Source of the DNA: Bacteroidales bacterium
Lineage (GTDB): Bacteria; Bacteroidota; Bacteroidia; Bacteroidales; F082
Assembly: GCA_024689285.1 (NCBI GenBank)
Contig: JAILDR010000131.1
Span: 1-31,208 of the forward strand
Reading direction: 5' to 3'
Length of the DNA stretch: 31,208 nucleotides
This document shows positions 1 through 7,000 of the stretch, piece after piece. A program made the translations under genes and the position numbers. Numbering within the stretch: the first letter of the stretch is position 1; every line of letters begins with the position of its first letter. Under the pieces are notes generated by a model. It was not told the DNA's origin and did no database searches. It worked only from the letters and a program-made list of their open reading frames with translations.

Positions 1-40
1 ATTTTAGGAAAAAAAATGACTCCATTTCCGAAAAATGTAG

Positions 41-49
41 TATCTTTGC
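41..49 (+). promoter_or_regulatory. Bacteroidota -7 promoter box for tRNA-His
   Basis: TATCTTTGC matches the Bacteroidota primary sigma -7 consensus TAnnTTTG and lies about 17 bases before the tRNA. A T-rich stretch near 25-28 sits where the -33 element should be, but no clear TTG is visible. Confidence 0.7.
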
Positions 50-65
50 AGCCGCAAATCCAGAT

Positions 66-140
66 GGTGGGTGTAGCTCAGCTGGTTAGAGTACCGGATT
101 GTGGTTCCGAGGGTCGTGGGTTCGAATCCCATCTCCCACC
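66..140 (+). tRNA. tRNA-His (anticodon GTG)
   Basis: The sequence folds as a cloverleaf. The anticodon loop TTGTGGT carries GTG, and the T-arm has a GTGGG/CCCAT stem around TTCGAAT. The acceptor stem pairs 67-73 with 133-139 with one T-T mismatch. The extra 5' G at 66 opposite C140 fits the G-1:C73 pair that marks tRNA-His. CCA is not encoded, since CTG follows. Its own promoter lies just upstream and a terminator just downstream, so it appears to be a single-gene unit. Confidence 0.93.
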
Positions 141-152
141 CTGATGCAGGAA

Positions 153-176
153 GAGGTTCGCTAGAACCTCTTTTTT
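153..176 (+). terminator. Rho-independent terminator after tRNA-His
   Basis: Perfect 7-bp stem GAGGTTC (153-159) / GAACCTC (164-170), a 4-base loop, then six T residues. Confidence 0.88.
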
Positions 177-207
177 AGTTTCCATCAGACAATCTGCCAT
201 TTTTTTG

Positions 208-216
208 TATCTTTGC
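208..216 (+). promoter_or_regulatory. -7 promoter box for the hicB-hicA-ruvX-def operon
   Basis: TATCTTTGC lies 20 bases before the hicB ATG at 236, giving a short leader of roughly a dozen bases. No other -7 box is visible before 2250, so all five genes probably share this promoter. Confidence 0.7.
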
Positions 217-235
217 AGCAAAATTTGAAAACACG

Positions 236-463
236 ATGAATAGGAATTACAGAATCAACTTGCGTAGGGAACCTGAAGGAGGCTATACTGTTTTCGTCCC
301 TTCTTTGCCGGGATGCATCACTTATGGTGAAACAGTGGACGAAGCAATAGATATGGCTAAGGAAGCGATAGAGCTTTATATTGAAGAGCTTGAAGACAGA
401 GGCGAACCCGTCCCTGACGACAGTAACGTTTTGGAGTATTCCTTGAATTTGGCAATGGCATGA
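236..463 (+). CDS. hicB: HicB-family antitoxin, short form
   Basis: A 75-residue HicB-like protein, the antitoxin that neutralises HicA mRNA interferases. The diagnostic HicB opening is present: a beta strand, then EGGYTVFVPSLPGCITYG (residues 14-31), then a helix rich in A and E (ETVDEAIDMAKEAIELYIEE). This is the partial RNase-H-like fold. The protein ends after LEYSLNLAMA and has no C-terminal helix-turn-helix or ribbon-helix-helix, which longer HicB proteins use to repress their own promoter. Its stop overlaps the hicA start (ATGA at 460-463), implying translational coupling. The order is antitoxin first, the reverse of the classical E. coli hicAB order. Family assignment is secure; DNA-binding autoregulation is doubtful for a form this short. 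Confidence 0.9.
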   Translation: MNRNYRINLRREPEGGYTVFVPSLPGCITYGETVDEAIDMAKEAIELYIEELEDRGEPVPDDSNVLEYSLNLAMA

Positions 464-654
464 ACTTAAGTCCTTCATATCTGATTCAACTCCTTGAAGG
501 TCCCGGTTTTCAATTCAAAAGGGCAAAAGGGTCGATTAGGGTGTATTACAATCCCATAAACAATAAGACCGTTATTGTGCCTTTCCATAACGGCAAGGAC
601 TTGAAAAAGGGGACTTTTGTTGCGATATTGAAACAGGCGGGAATAAACTTATAG
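460..654 (+). CDS. hicA: HicA-family toxin, probably lacking the catalytic histidine
   Basis: A 64-residue HicA-like protein with a double-stranded-RNA-binding-like fold. The family signature is clear at the C-terminus: IVPFHNGKDLKKGT, then AILKQAGI. HicA enzymes are ribosome-independent mRNA interferases whose key residue is a histidine in or right after the GS motif (KGSH or GSNH). Here that segment reads KGSIRVYYNP (residues 23-32), so Ile stands where His is expected. The only remaining His is in VPFHN. It overlaps hicB by 4 bases and ends 4 bases before ruvX. Either the toxin has lost catalysis, or another residue has taken over, or this is a binding-only relative. The family call is firm; activity is doubtful. 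Confidence 0.85.
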   Translation: MNLSPSYLIQLLEGPGFQFKRAKGSIRVYYNPINNKTVIVPFHNGKDLKKGTFVAILKQAGINL

Positions 655-658
655 TGTT

Positions 659-1075
659 ATGGCAAGGATAATGGCTATCGACTTAGGCAGGAAACGCAGC
701 GGCATCGCTGTCACCGACCCTTTGCAAATCATCGCAAACGGCCTGACAACGGTGGAGTCGCACAAACTCGTTGATTTCGTGATGGACTATCTCAAAAACG
801 AGGAGGTCGAGCAAATCGTCATCGGCGAGCCCAAGGACATGAAAAACAATCCTTCCGACTGCTCCAAATACATCGAGCCTATTGTTAACCGTCTGAAAAA
901 GTTGCTTCCTGACATGAAAATCGTTCGTTACGACGAACGCTTTACCTCTGTTATGGCTCACCAGACCATGATTGATGCGGGCCTGAAGAAATCGAAGCGC
1001 CAGGATAAGGAACTCGTCGATACCATTGCCGCCACCATCATCCTGCAATCATATATGGAATCCAAAAAACACTAA
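659..1075 (+). CDS. ruvX: Holliday junction resolvase-like / pre-16S rRNA nuclease RuvX (YqgF)
   Basis: A 138-residue RNase-H-fold nuclease of the YqgF/RuvX family, which has been linked to 5' maturation of pre-16S rRNA and to resolvase activity. Visible motifs are the N-terminal strand with the first acidic catalytic residue (MAIDLGRKRSGIAV, Asp8), the second motif IVIGEPKDM with Glu57, the conserved DERFTS (Asp93, Glu94), and a C-terminal DTIAA carrying the last acidic residue. Length matches the usual 130-150 residues. It lies 4 bases after hicA and 3 bases before def, inside one tight operon. The pairing with def groups rRNA maturation with nascent-protein processing. Confidence 0.93.
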   Translation: MARIMAIDLGRKRSGIAVTDPLQIIANGLTTVESHKLVDFVMDYLKNEEVEQIVIGEPKDMKNNPSDCSKYIEPIVNRLKKLLPDMKIVRYDERFTSVMAHQTMIDAGLKKSKRQDKELVDTIAATIILQSYMESKKH

Positions 1076-1078
1076 ACC

Positions 1079-1648
1079 ATGATATTACCTATTGTAGCAT
1101 ACGGACACCCTATGTTGAAAGCTATAGCCCAGCCCATCACGCCAGACTATCCTGAGCTTGACAAGCTGCTGGCTGATATGTGGGAGACTTTGACCCATTC
1201 TGAAGGCGTCGGGTTGGCGGCTCCGCAAGTGAACAGGTCCATCCGGCTCTTTGTCGTCGACGGCAACCCCTTCTATCCCGACTATCCCGACGGCAAGGAC
1301 TTCAAGCAGGTGTTTATCAACGCCGAACTCCTTGAGACTTTCGGCGATGAGGTGCCTTTCAGGGAAGGGTGTCTCAGCCTGCCCAATATTTATGAGGAAG
1401 TGATGCGCCCCGACAAAATCCGCATCAAATACCTTGACGAGAACTTCCAGGAACATGAAGAGGTTTTCGAGGGTATTCGGTCACGTATCATCCAGCACGA
1501 ATACGACCATCTTGAGGGTCATGTTCACGTCGACCGCATCGCGCCGCTGCGCAAAACCTTGCTGCAAGGCAAGCTGCGTGCCATCAGCGAAGGCAAGTGC
1601 GATGTGGATTATCGCATGATTTTTCCGCACAAAAAGAAACACAGATAA
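1079..1648 (+). CDS. def: Peptide deformylase
   Basis: Removes the formyl group from the N-terminal methionine of nascent proteins at the ribosome. All three family motifs are present: GVGLAAPQ (43-50), EGCLS (96-100) with the metal-ligand Cys98, and QHEYDH (139-144) with metal ligands His140 and His144 and catalytic Glu141. The 189-residue length is normal for a Bacteroidota type 1 deformylase. The start follows the ruvX stop by 3 bases, and the stop lies 11 bases before the next gene. No formyltransferase gene is adjacent. The enzyme is normally essential, so its position behind a toxin-antitoxin pair means hicBA transcription feeds an essential gene. Confidence 0.97.
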   Translation: MILPIVAYGHPMLKAIAQPITPDYPELDKLLADMWETLTHSEGVGLAAPQVNRSIRLFVVDGNPFYPDYPDGKDFKQVFINAELLETFGDEVPFREGCLSLPNIYEEVMRPDKIRIKYLDENFQEHEEVFEGIRSRIIQHEYDHLEGHVHVDRIAPLRKTLLQGKLRAISEGKCDVDYRMIFPHKKKHR

Positions 1649-1659
1649 ACAGAATTGGT

Positions 1660-2199
1660 ATGAAAAAGGCATTTCAAATGATGATGTTCGCCCTGCTGGC
1701 TTTCGGTATGCTGGCCTGTGGCGAGAAGAAACTGACCCAGGAAGACCTTAGGGCGGCTGAAGCCACGTTGTTTAACGAAGACCAATCGATCAACGAGGCT
1801 GAAGCTCCGGGTGTGGCAGAGAAGTATTGTAAGTTTGCCGAGCAAAACCCCGACGACTCCACCGCGGCCATGTGGCTGTATCATGCGATGGAAATCAACG
1901 TGATGCTGAACAATCCTGATAAATGCATCGCGATTGGCAACCAACTTGTTTCGCAATACCCCGAGTCGGAATGGGCCCCGATGAGCCTGTTTTTGATGGG
2001 GTCATATGTCTATGACGACATGATTAAAGACACAGCCCAGGCCCACGTCATGTTCCAGAGGGTCATCGACGAATACCCCGACAGCGAATTGGTTGAGGAT
2101 GCCCGGAAATCAATCGAATATCTTGGCTTGACGCCTGATGAAATCATGGCGCGGATCATGATGTCGCAAATGGAGGTAGTGGAAGGACAATGGGAATAA
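1660..2199 (+). CDS. Putative TPR-like outer-membrane or periplasmic lipoprotein
   Basis: A 179-residue lipoprotein. The signal peptide (MKKAFQMMMF...) ends in a lipobox with Cys20 (GMLAC). The body is helical with tetratricopeptide-like spacing: a segment around AEKYCKFAEQNPDDSTAAMWLYHAM, then QLVSQYPESEWAP, then QRVIDEYPDSELVEDA, the last typical of BamD/YbgF-type repeats. I chose the ATG at 1660 because it directly precedes a proper signal peptide. A longer frame opening at 1597 inside def adds 21 residues that do not look like a leader. It is the last gene of the operon, before a strong terminator. Function unknown; envelope scaffolding or assembly is a guess from the TPR pattern. Confidence 0.85.
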   Translation: MKKAFQMMMFALLAFGMLACGEKKLTQEDLRAAEATLFNEDQSINEAEAPGVAEKYCKFAEQNPDDSTAAMWLYHAMEINVMLNNPDKCIAIGNQLVSQYPESEWAPMSLFLMGSYVYDDMIKDTAQAHVMFQRVIDEYPDSELVEDARKSIEYLGLTPDEIMARIMMSQMEVVEGQWE

Positions 2200-2214
2200 T
2201 CTTTTAATAAAACG

Positions 2215-2251
2215 AAAAAAGCCTGCAGGATTCTCCCGCAGGCTTTTTTTT
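2215..2251. terminator. Bidirectional terminator between the def operon and metK
   Basis: A 6-bp GC-rich stem GCCTGC (2221-2226) / GCAGGC (2238-2243) flanked by an A-tract on the left and a T-tract on the right. It can therefore stop the plus-strand operon and also minus-strand metK, whose stop codon is at 2257. Confidence 0.85.
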
Positions 2252-2256
2252 GGTTG

Positions 2257-3528
2257 TTAGCAGCCGAAGGCCGCTTTCAGCTTGTCGACCAAATCGAGTT
2301 TCTCCCAGCCGAAGAACTCCACATCCTTGTAAGTCTTTCCGTCTTTTTCGTATGTGTCTTTGTCCTTGTAGAACACCTCGACGGGCTTGGTCTCGGGCTT
2401 CCGTCCGAAGTGACCGTAGGAAGCGGTTTCTTCAAAGATGGGGTTGGTGAGCCCGAAACGCTTCACGATGAAGTAAGGACGCAGGTCAATCAATTCTTTT
2501 ACCTTGAGAGCAATCTCCGCGTCGGTCATCTTGACGTGTGAGGTGCCGTCGGTGTTGATGTAGAAGCCCACGGGCTCGGCCTTGCCGATGGCGTAGGCAA
2601 TCTGCACCAGGGCTTGGTCGCAAACGCCGGCTGCCACGAGGTTTTTAGCGATGTGGCGAGCAGCATAGGCTGCCGAGCGGTCAACCTTCGAGCTGTCCTT
2701 GCCCGAGAAAGCGCCGCCGCCGTGAGCACCGCGGCCGCCGTAAGTGTCGACGATAATCTTGCGGCCTGTCAATCCGCTGTCGCCATGAGGACCGCCGATG
2801 ACGAACTTGCCTGTCGGGTTGACGTAAAGCTTCATGTCGTCGCCGAAGAGCTTCTTCAGGCGGGCGGGCAGTTGCTTCTTCACCCTCGGGATGAGGATGT
2901 TGCGCACGTCGTCCTCAATCTTCTTCTGCATGGTCTCGTCGTCGGCAAACTCGTCGTGCTGGGTGCTGATGACGATGGTGTCTATACGGAGCGGTTTCCA
3001 TCCGTTGCCGTATTCCACCGTCACCTGCGATTTGGCATCGGGGCGGAGGTAGGTCATTTTTCTGCCTTCGCGGCGGATTTTGGCCAGCTCTAACAGAAGC
3101 ATGTGTGCCAGGTCGATGGTGAGAGGCATATAGTTCTCGGTCTCCTTGCAGGCGAAGCCGAACATCATGCCTTGGTCGCCGGCACCTTGGTTCTCGGGGT
3201 CCTTGCGGCCTACGCCCATGAAGATGTCGTTCGACTGGCCATGAAGCGCCGAAAGCACGCCGCACGACTGGGCATCGAATTGGTATTCCGACTTGTTGTA
3301 GCCGATGCGGTCGATGACGCGGCGCGCAATGTCTTGAATCTCAACGTATGCGTTGGTGCGGATTTCGCCCGCCACCACGACCAAGCCAGTAGTGACCAAA
3401 GTCTCACAAGCCACCTTTGAGGTGGGGTCATAACGAAGAATCTCGTCCAAAACGGCATCCGATATCTGGTCGCATACCTTGTCGGGATGGCCTTCCGAAA
3501 CGGATTCTGAAGTGAAATAGTAACCCAT
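2257..3528 (-). CDS. metK: S-adenosylmethionine synthase
   Basis: Makes S-adenosylmethionine from ATP and methionine in the cytoplasm. Family motifs are intact: N-terminal [20 protein letters not shown] with the ATP-site His14, the [12 protein letters not shown] signature (115-126), and the glycine-rich GGGAFSGKD loop (270-278). At 423 residues it is longer than the E. coli enzyme (384), as is usual in Bacteroidota. It is monocistronic. A terminator follows closely and a leader of about 125 bases precedes it, containing a probable SAM-II riboswitch (3598-3652). The product would therefore repress its own synthesis. The start is set by the MGYYFTSES opening. Confidence 0.98.
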   Translation of the reverse strand: MGYYFTSESVSEGHPDKVCDQISDAVLDEILRYDPTSKVACETLVTTGLVVVAGEIRTNAYVEIQDIARRVIDRIGYNKSEYQFDAQSCGVLSALHGQSNDIFMGVGRKDPENQGAGDQGMMFGFACKETENYMPLTIDLAHMLLLELAKIRREGRKMTYLRPDAKSQVTVEYGNGWKPLRIDTIVISTQHDEFADDETMQKKIEDDVRNILIPRVKKQLPARLKKLFGDDMKLYVNPTGKFVIGGPHGDSGLTGRKIIVDTYGGRGAHGGGAFSGKDSSKVDRSAAYAARHIAKNLVAAGVCDQALVQIAYAIGKAEPVGFYINTDGTSHVKMTDAEIALKVKELIDLRPYFIVKRFGLTNPIFEETASYGHFGRKPETKPVEVFYKDKDTYEKDGKTYKDVEFFGWEKLDLVDKLKAAFGC

Positions 3529-3597
3529 AACAAATTGTTTATTAGTTGGTTAATAATAAATTTGTGTGGGAAGTGTTGACTGAATGGGAAGGAAAAC

Positions 3598-3652
3598 GCA
3601 TTGTTTTAGCATTTTTTCTTGTGGTTGCAATCAAATCAAATCTTTCCACAAT
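3598..3652 (-). promoter_or_regulatory. Probable SAM-II riboswitch in the metK leader
   Basis: Read on the minus strand, the leader starts with P1 strand TTGTGG (3651-3646), then GATTTG and ATTGCAA. The pairing strand CCACAA (3624-3619) follows, then an A-rich linker ending AAAT and the invariant GCTAAA (3610-3605). This order (P1, GATTT, ATTGCAA, P1', AAAT, GCTAAA) matches the SAM-II (metA-type) aptamer, known from alphaproteobacteria and Bacteroidota. It begins a few bases after the predicted transcription start and precedes metK, the enzyme that makes its ligand. I verified the six P1 pairs by eye but did not resolve the whole P2 pseudoknot helix. Confidence 0.8.
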
Positions 3653-3659
3653 TGTGGCT

Positions 3660-3668
3660 GCAAAGGTA
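3660..3668 (-). promoter_or_regulatory. -7 promoter box for metK
   Basis: On the minus strand this reads TACCTTTGC. Transcription should start near 3653-3655, exactly at the first strand of the SAM-II P1 helix. Confidence 0.75.
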
Positions 3669-4033
3669 CAAAATAATTCGGAATGCGGAATGCGGAATGT
3701 GGAATATATTTTCATCGTTGACGGTTAGCACGTCACTGAGCAGCAGTTTGAACGTCACTCGCTGGGGGTTAGAAGGAAGCAAACCACAGGCTCGCTATGT
3801 GGGTGTCGGAAGGGGGGAAGTTTTCCAGTTTGAACTTTGGACATTAGACATCTGATGATTGCGTTTTACTTGGCATAGGAAACTTTATTAATATATATAA
3901 TATATATTATATATATTAATAAAATAATAATAATTATAGTTTGTTCCTTTCCTAAATCAGGTTGAAAAACCTTAATGTCCAAAGTTCAAAGTTCAAAGTT
4001 CAAACTTCGGTTTGTTTTTCTGTTGCACAAACA
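3669..4033. repeat. Repeat-rich intergenic region
   Basis: No convincing gene. It holds three copies of the heptamer CGGAATG (3679-3699, decaying to 3706). An inverted repeat pairs 3828-3846 with 3973-3990 plus 3998-4005; the right arm is expanded by tandem CAAAGTT heptamers (3980-4004). A 40-bp perfect AT palindrome lies between the arms. A small hairpin CAAAC-TTCG-GTTTG with five T residues (4001-4019) points rightward into the 3' end of the gldA-like gene and would act as a plus-strand terminator. The two short frames here have no homology I recognise. Confidence 0.7.
3884..3923. repeat. 40-bp perfect AT-only palindrome
   Basis: The stretch reads identically on both strands across 40 bases, all A and T, with no spacer. 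The base pair outside it (C3883/A3924) breaks the symmetry. Confidence 0.9.
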
Positions 4034-4942
4034 TTACTTCGTCAGCTTCTGGAAAGCCTCCTCAATGCTTAGGTCTTCCTTCTGCAGGGTTTTGATAATG
4101 AGTCCGTTGTCGACCGACCATTTCATCAGGTTGGCGCGTATGTCGGTGTCGCCTTGCGGTTCAAGGATCCAGTGGTTGTCTTTGATGCGCTGCACCATGC
4201 CCACCATCGGGATGGTGCGCAACAGCGTCTCGTTGACCTCGCTCTCAAACTCGACCACGACCACATTGTTGGCGGCATTGTCCTGTTTCAGGTTCTCAAT
4301 CTTGTCGTCAGCCACCACCACACCTTTATTAATAATAACGGCCCTCTCGCAGATGGCTTCCACCTCCTGCATGATGTGGGTGGAGAGCAGCACGATTTTC
4401 TCCTTGCCGAGGCTGCTGATGAGGTTGCGGATGTCGACGAGCTGGTTGGGGTCGAGGCCCGAGGTGGGTTCGTCGAGGATGAGCACCTGCGGGTCGTGCA
4501 TCATGGCCTGTGCGAGGCCCACGCGCTGGCGGTAGCCCTTCGACAAGGCTCCGATTTTCTTGTGCGCCTCCAGGCCGAGGCCGGTTTCCTCAATCATCGC
4601 CTCGATGCGTTTGCGGGCTGCTACGCCTTGCAAGTGGTGGACCCCCGCCACAAACTCAAGGTATTCGCGCACATACATGTCGAGATACAGCGGGTTGTGT
4701 TCCGGCAGATAGCCCACGATGCGCTTGACGGCCATAGGCGCGTCGGTAACATCGTGCCCGTTGACGCTCACGGTGCCCGAAGTGGGAGGAATGAAGCAGG
4801 TGATGATTTTCATCAGCGTCGACTTGCCCGCGCCGTTGGGGCCAAGCAGGCCGACGATACCTTTATTAATAGAGAGGGTCACGTCATTAAGGGCGAGCTG
4901 TTCGCCGTAACGCTTGGTGATATGGTTGATTTCGATGGACAT
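4034..4942 (-). CDS. ABC transporter ATP-binding protein, GldA-like
   Basis: A 302-residue ABC ATPase. Visible are Walker A GPNGAGKST (34-42), signature LSKGYRQRVGLAQ, Walker B VLILDEPTSGLDP, and H-loop LLSTH. A C-terminal extension of about 80 residues ends in SIEEAFQKLT. This layout fits GldA-type ATPases, the gliding-associated exporter ATPases widespread even in non-gliding Bacteroidota. The membrane partners GldF and GldG are not adjacent, so the substrate is unknown. I chose the ATG at 4942 (MSIEINHITKRYGEQ). The upstream ATG at 4963 lies inside the -7 box (4960-4968) and so before the expected transcription start. It could also be a generic CcmA-type exporter ATPase. Confidence 0.88.
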   Translation of the reverse strand: MSIEINHITKRYGEQLALNDVTLSINKGIVGLLGPNGAGKSTLMKIITCFIPPTSGTVSVNGHDVTDAPMAVKRIVGYLPEHNPLYLDMYVREYLEFVAGVHHLQGVAARKRIEAMIEETGLGLEAHKKIGALSKGYRQRVGLAQAMMHDPQVLILDEPTSGLDPNQLVDIRNLISSLGKEKIVLLSTHIMQEVEAICERAVIINKGVVVADDKIENLKQDNAANNVVVVEFESEVNETLLRTIPMVGMVQRIKDNHWILEPQGDTDIRANLMKWSVDNGLIIKTLQKEDLSIEEAFQKLTK

Positions 4943-4959
4943 TTTTGTTGAATTTTGCC

Positions 4960-4968
4960 GCAAAAATA
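4960..4968 (-). promoter_or_regulatory. -7 promoter box for the GldA-like gene
   Basis: Minus-strand TATTTTTGC, 18 bases before the chosen ATG at 4942. It is divergent from the ribosomal-protein promoter at 4988-5018. Confidence 0.65.
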
Positions 4969-4987
4969 GAAAAAATCACTCAAACTG

Positions 4988-5018
4988 TTGTAGGTAAACA
5001 AAAAAGTAGTACTTTTGC
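4988..5018 (+). promoter_or_regulatory. Promoter of the rplM-rpsI(-rpsB-tsf) cluster
   Basis: TTG (4988-4990), a 19-base spacer, then TACTTTTGC (5010-5018). This is a well-matched Bacteroidota -33/-7 pair. Transcription should start near 5025, leaving a leader of about 170 bases. Confidence 0.78.
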
Positions 5019-5024
5019 GGCCTC

Positions 5025-5193
5025 GTTAGATCAGTCCATCATCTGTCTTCTGAACGCGCTAACGCATTGATTTATGGGCGAAAATGAATCGGTGCACGAA
5101 AAAAGTTGGAGCGAAAGGGAGAAAGGTGTATTTTTACGCCCCCCAACAAGGGCACGTGATTAAAGAAATTGGATTAAACATACAAACAACAAA
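5025..5193 (+). promoter_or_regulatory. Structured leader of rplM, candidate r-protein autoregulatory RNA
   Basis: The long untranslated leader contains a nested hairpin. GTTGG (5105-5109) pairs with CCAAC (5143-5147), and inside it GGTGT (5125-5129) pairs with ACGCC (5136-5140) over a T-rich loop. L13 or S9 leaders that bind their own product are known in other bacteria. I cannot match this one to a named family, so a regulatory role is inferred. Confidence 0.4.
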
Positions 5194-5658
5194 ATGAACT
5201 ACTTAAGTTACAAAACAGTCAGCGTCAACAAGGAACATGCTAACAAGAAATGGTATGTCATCGATGCTGAGGGTCAAATCCTCGGCCGCCTGGCCAGTGA
5301 GGTTGCCATGATTCTGCGTGGCAAGAAGAAGACATGCTACACTCCCCACAGCGATTGTGGCGATAATGTCATCATTATCAATGCAGAGAAAATCGTCCTG
5401 ACGGGCAACAAGATGTCTCAGAAGTACTATGTGCACCACACGGGTTATCCGGGTGGCCAGCGTGTGCGTTATGTCAGCGACATGCTGAAACGCAAGCCCA
5501 CTTTCGTTCTCGAGCACGCCATCAAAGGCATGCTGCCCAAGACGAGACTCGGCAGCGAGATGTTCAGAAATCTCTATGTCTATGAAGGTCCTGAGCACAA
5601 GCACGAGAGCCAAAAGCCGATTGAACTGAAAATCAACACTATCAAGAATAACAAATAA
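5194..5658 (+). CDS. rplM: 50S ribosomal protein L13
   Basis: A component of the large ribosomal subunit. Recognised by [18 protein letters not shown] (19-36) and by the downstream HTGYPGG, the central GMLPK, and the C-terminal HKHESQKP. The 154-residue length is standard for Bacteroidota. It is followed 2 bases later by rpsI, the near-universal L13-S9 pair. The start is the first ATG after the long leader. Confidence 0.98.
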   Translation: MNYLSYKTVSVNKEHANKKWYVIDAEGQILGRLASEVAMILRGKKKTCYTPHSDCGDNVIIINAEKIVLTGNKMSQKYYVHHTGYPGGQRVRYVSDMLKRKPTFVLEHAIKGMLPKTRLGSEMFRNLYVYEGPEHKHESQKPIELKINTIKNNK

Positions 5659-5660
5659 TC

Positions 5661-6047
5661 ATGGAAGTTATCAACGCTTTAGGTAGAAGAAAGACCGCCG
5701 TCGCCCGCATCTACATGAAGGCCGGCAGTGGCAACATTACGGTGAACAAGCGCGACTACAAGGAGTATTTCCCGACGAGCATCCTCCACTATGTGGTTGA
5801 ACAGCCTATGATGCTGACCGAAACCCTCGGCCAATACGACATCAAGGTCAACCTCGACGGTGGCGGCATCAACGGCCAGGCCGAGGCTTTGCGTCTCGCC
5901 ATCAGCCGCGCCCTGTGCGAAATCAACCCCGAGTATCGTCCCACCCTGAAGGCTAAAGGCCTCATGCGCCGCGACCCGCGTATGGTCGAGCGTAAGAAAC
6001 CCGGTCAGCCCGGTGCCCGTAAGAAGTTCCAATTCAGCAAACGTTAA
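5661..6047 (+). CDS. rpsI: 30S ribosomal protein S9
   Basis: A component of the small subunit whose basic C-terminal tail reaches the P-site tRNA. Motifs: ALGRRKTAVARIYMKAGSG at the N-terminus, GGGINGQAEALRLAISRAL in the middle, and the tail ending KKFQFSKR, matching the universal S9 terminus. It has 128 residues, the usual length. It is coupled to rplM by a 2-base gap. Confidence 0.98.
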   Translation: MEVINALGRRKTAVARIYMKAGSGNITVNKRDYKEYFPTSILHYVVEQPMMLTETLGQYDIKVNLDGGGINGQAEALRLAISRALCEINPEYRPTLKAKGLMRRDPRMVERKKPGQPGARKKFQFSKR

Positions 6048-6154
6048 GCCCTCAGAAGCCGAGCGATTTTGTTTAGTATCCAAATCGTCGAGATTCTTGT
6101 TAAGACTACTCTTCGATTGTATTCAGCGAATGTAAACATTAAAAAAGAAAACTC

Positions 6155-7000
6155 ATGACAAAAGTAACTTTTGAAGAACTGTTAGATGCCGGTTGTCATT
6201 TCGGCCATCTGAAAAGAAAATGGAATCCGAACATGGCTCCTTATATCTTCATGGAGCGCAATGGCATCCACATCATAGACCTTTATAAGACGCAAGCCAA
6301 GATGGACGAGGCTGCAGCAGCCCTCTGCCAACTCGCCAAGTCGGGCAAGCGCATCCTTTTCGTCGCCACCAAGAAGCAGGCCAAGGATGTCGTCGCCGAC
6401 CTCGCTAAGCGCGTCAACATGCCTTACGTGACCGAACGCTGGCCCGGCGGCATGCTCACCAATTTCGCCACCATCCGCAAGGCCGTCAAGAAAATGACGA
6501 GCATCGACAAGATGATGAGCAGCGACGCCTACAAGAGCCTTTCCAAGCGCGAGAAGCTGCAAATCGAACGTGAGCGCGAAAAACTCGAGAAGAACCTCGG
6601 TTCTATCGCCGACCTTAGCCGTCTGCCCTCCGCTCTGTTCGTCGTCGACATCATGAAGGAACACATTGCCGTGGCCGAAGCCCGCAAACTCAACATCCCC
6701 ACCTTCGCCATCGTCGACACCAACACCAACCCCAACCTTATCGACTTCCCCATCCCCGCCAATGACGACGCCTCGAAGAGCATCGCCCTCATCGTCGGCA
6801 AGATGGTTGACGCCATTGAGGAAGGTATCACCGAGCGCAAGAACAACAAGGACCTGCTTCCCGAAGACGATGAGGAAGAACCCGAGGATATGAGAGACGA
6901 AATCGTCGAGGAAGAAAAGGAAGAACGCCGCCCGCGTTCCAACCGCCGTCCCCGCAAGCCCGTTGCAAAAACTAATCAAACAGAAAGGATAACACAATGA
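6155..7000 (+). CDS. rpsB: 30S ribosomal protein S2
   Basis: A small-subunit protein needed for S1 binding and assembly. Core motifs are present: DAGCHFGHLKRKWNPNMAPYIF (as LLDAGCHFGH...), VTERWPGGMLTNF, and IPTFAIVDTNTNP. At 281 residues it exceeds the E. coli protein (241). The extra about 50 residues form a charged tail, first acidic (EDDEEEPED) then Arg/Pro-rich, common in Bacteroidota. A 107-base gap after rpsI has no clear promoter or terminator. It contains a weak pairing CGATTT (near 6063) / AAATCG (near 6081), so co-transcription with possible leader-type control is likely. The stop overlaps the tsf start by 4 bases. Confidence 0.97.
   Translation: MTKVTFEELLDAGCHFGHLKRKWNPNMAPYIFMERNGIHIIDLYKTQAKMDEAAAALCQLAKSGKRILFVATKKQAKDVVADLAKRVNMPYVTERWPGGMLTNFATIRKAVKKMTSIDKMMSSDAYKSLSKREKLQIEREREKLEKNLGSIADLSRLPSALFVVDIMKEHIAVAEARKLNIPTFAIVDTNTNPNLIDFPIPANDDASKSIALIVGKMVDAIEEGITERKNNKDLLPEDDEEEPEDMRDEIVEEEKEERRPRSNRRPRKPVAKTNQTERITQ

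Noticed and set aside
2254..3420. Long plus-strand open frames opposite metK
   Set aside because: They mirror the codon structure of a well-conserved metK and encode Val/Leu/His-rich shadows with no recognisable domain.
3884..3923. Replication origin
   Set aside because: The AT palindrome has no DnaA-box cluster around it and no dnaA, dnaN or rep gene nearby.
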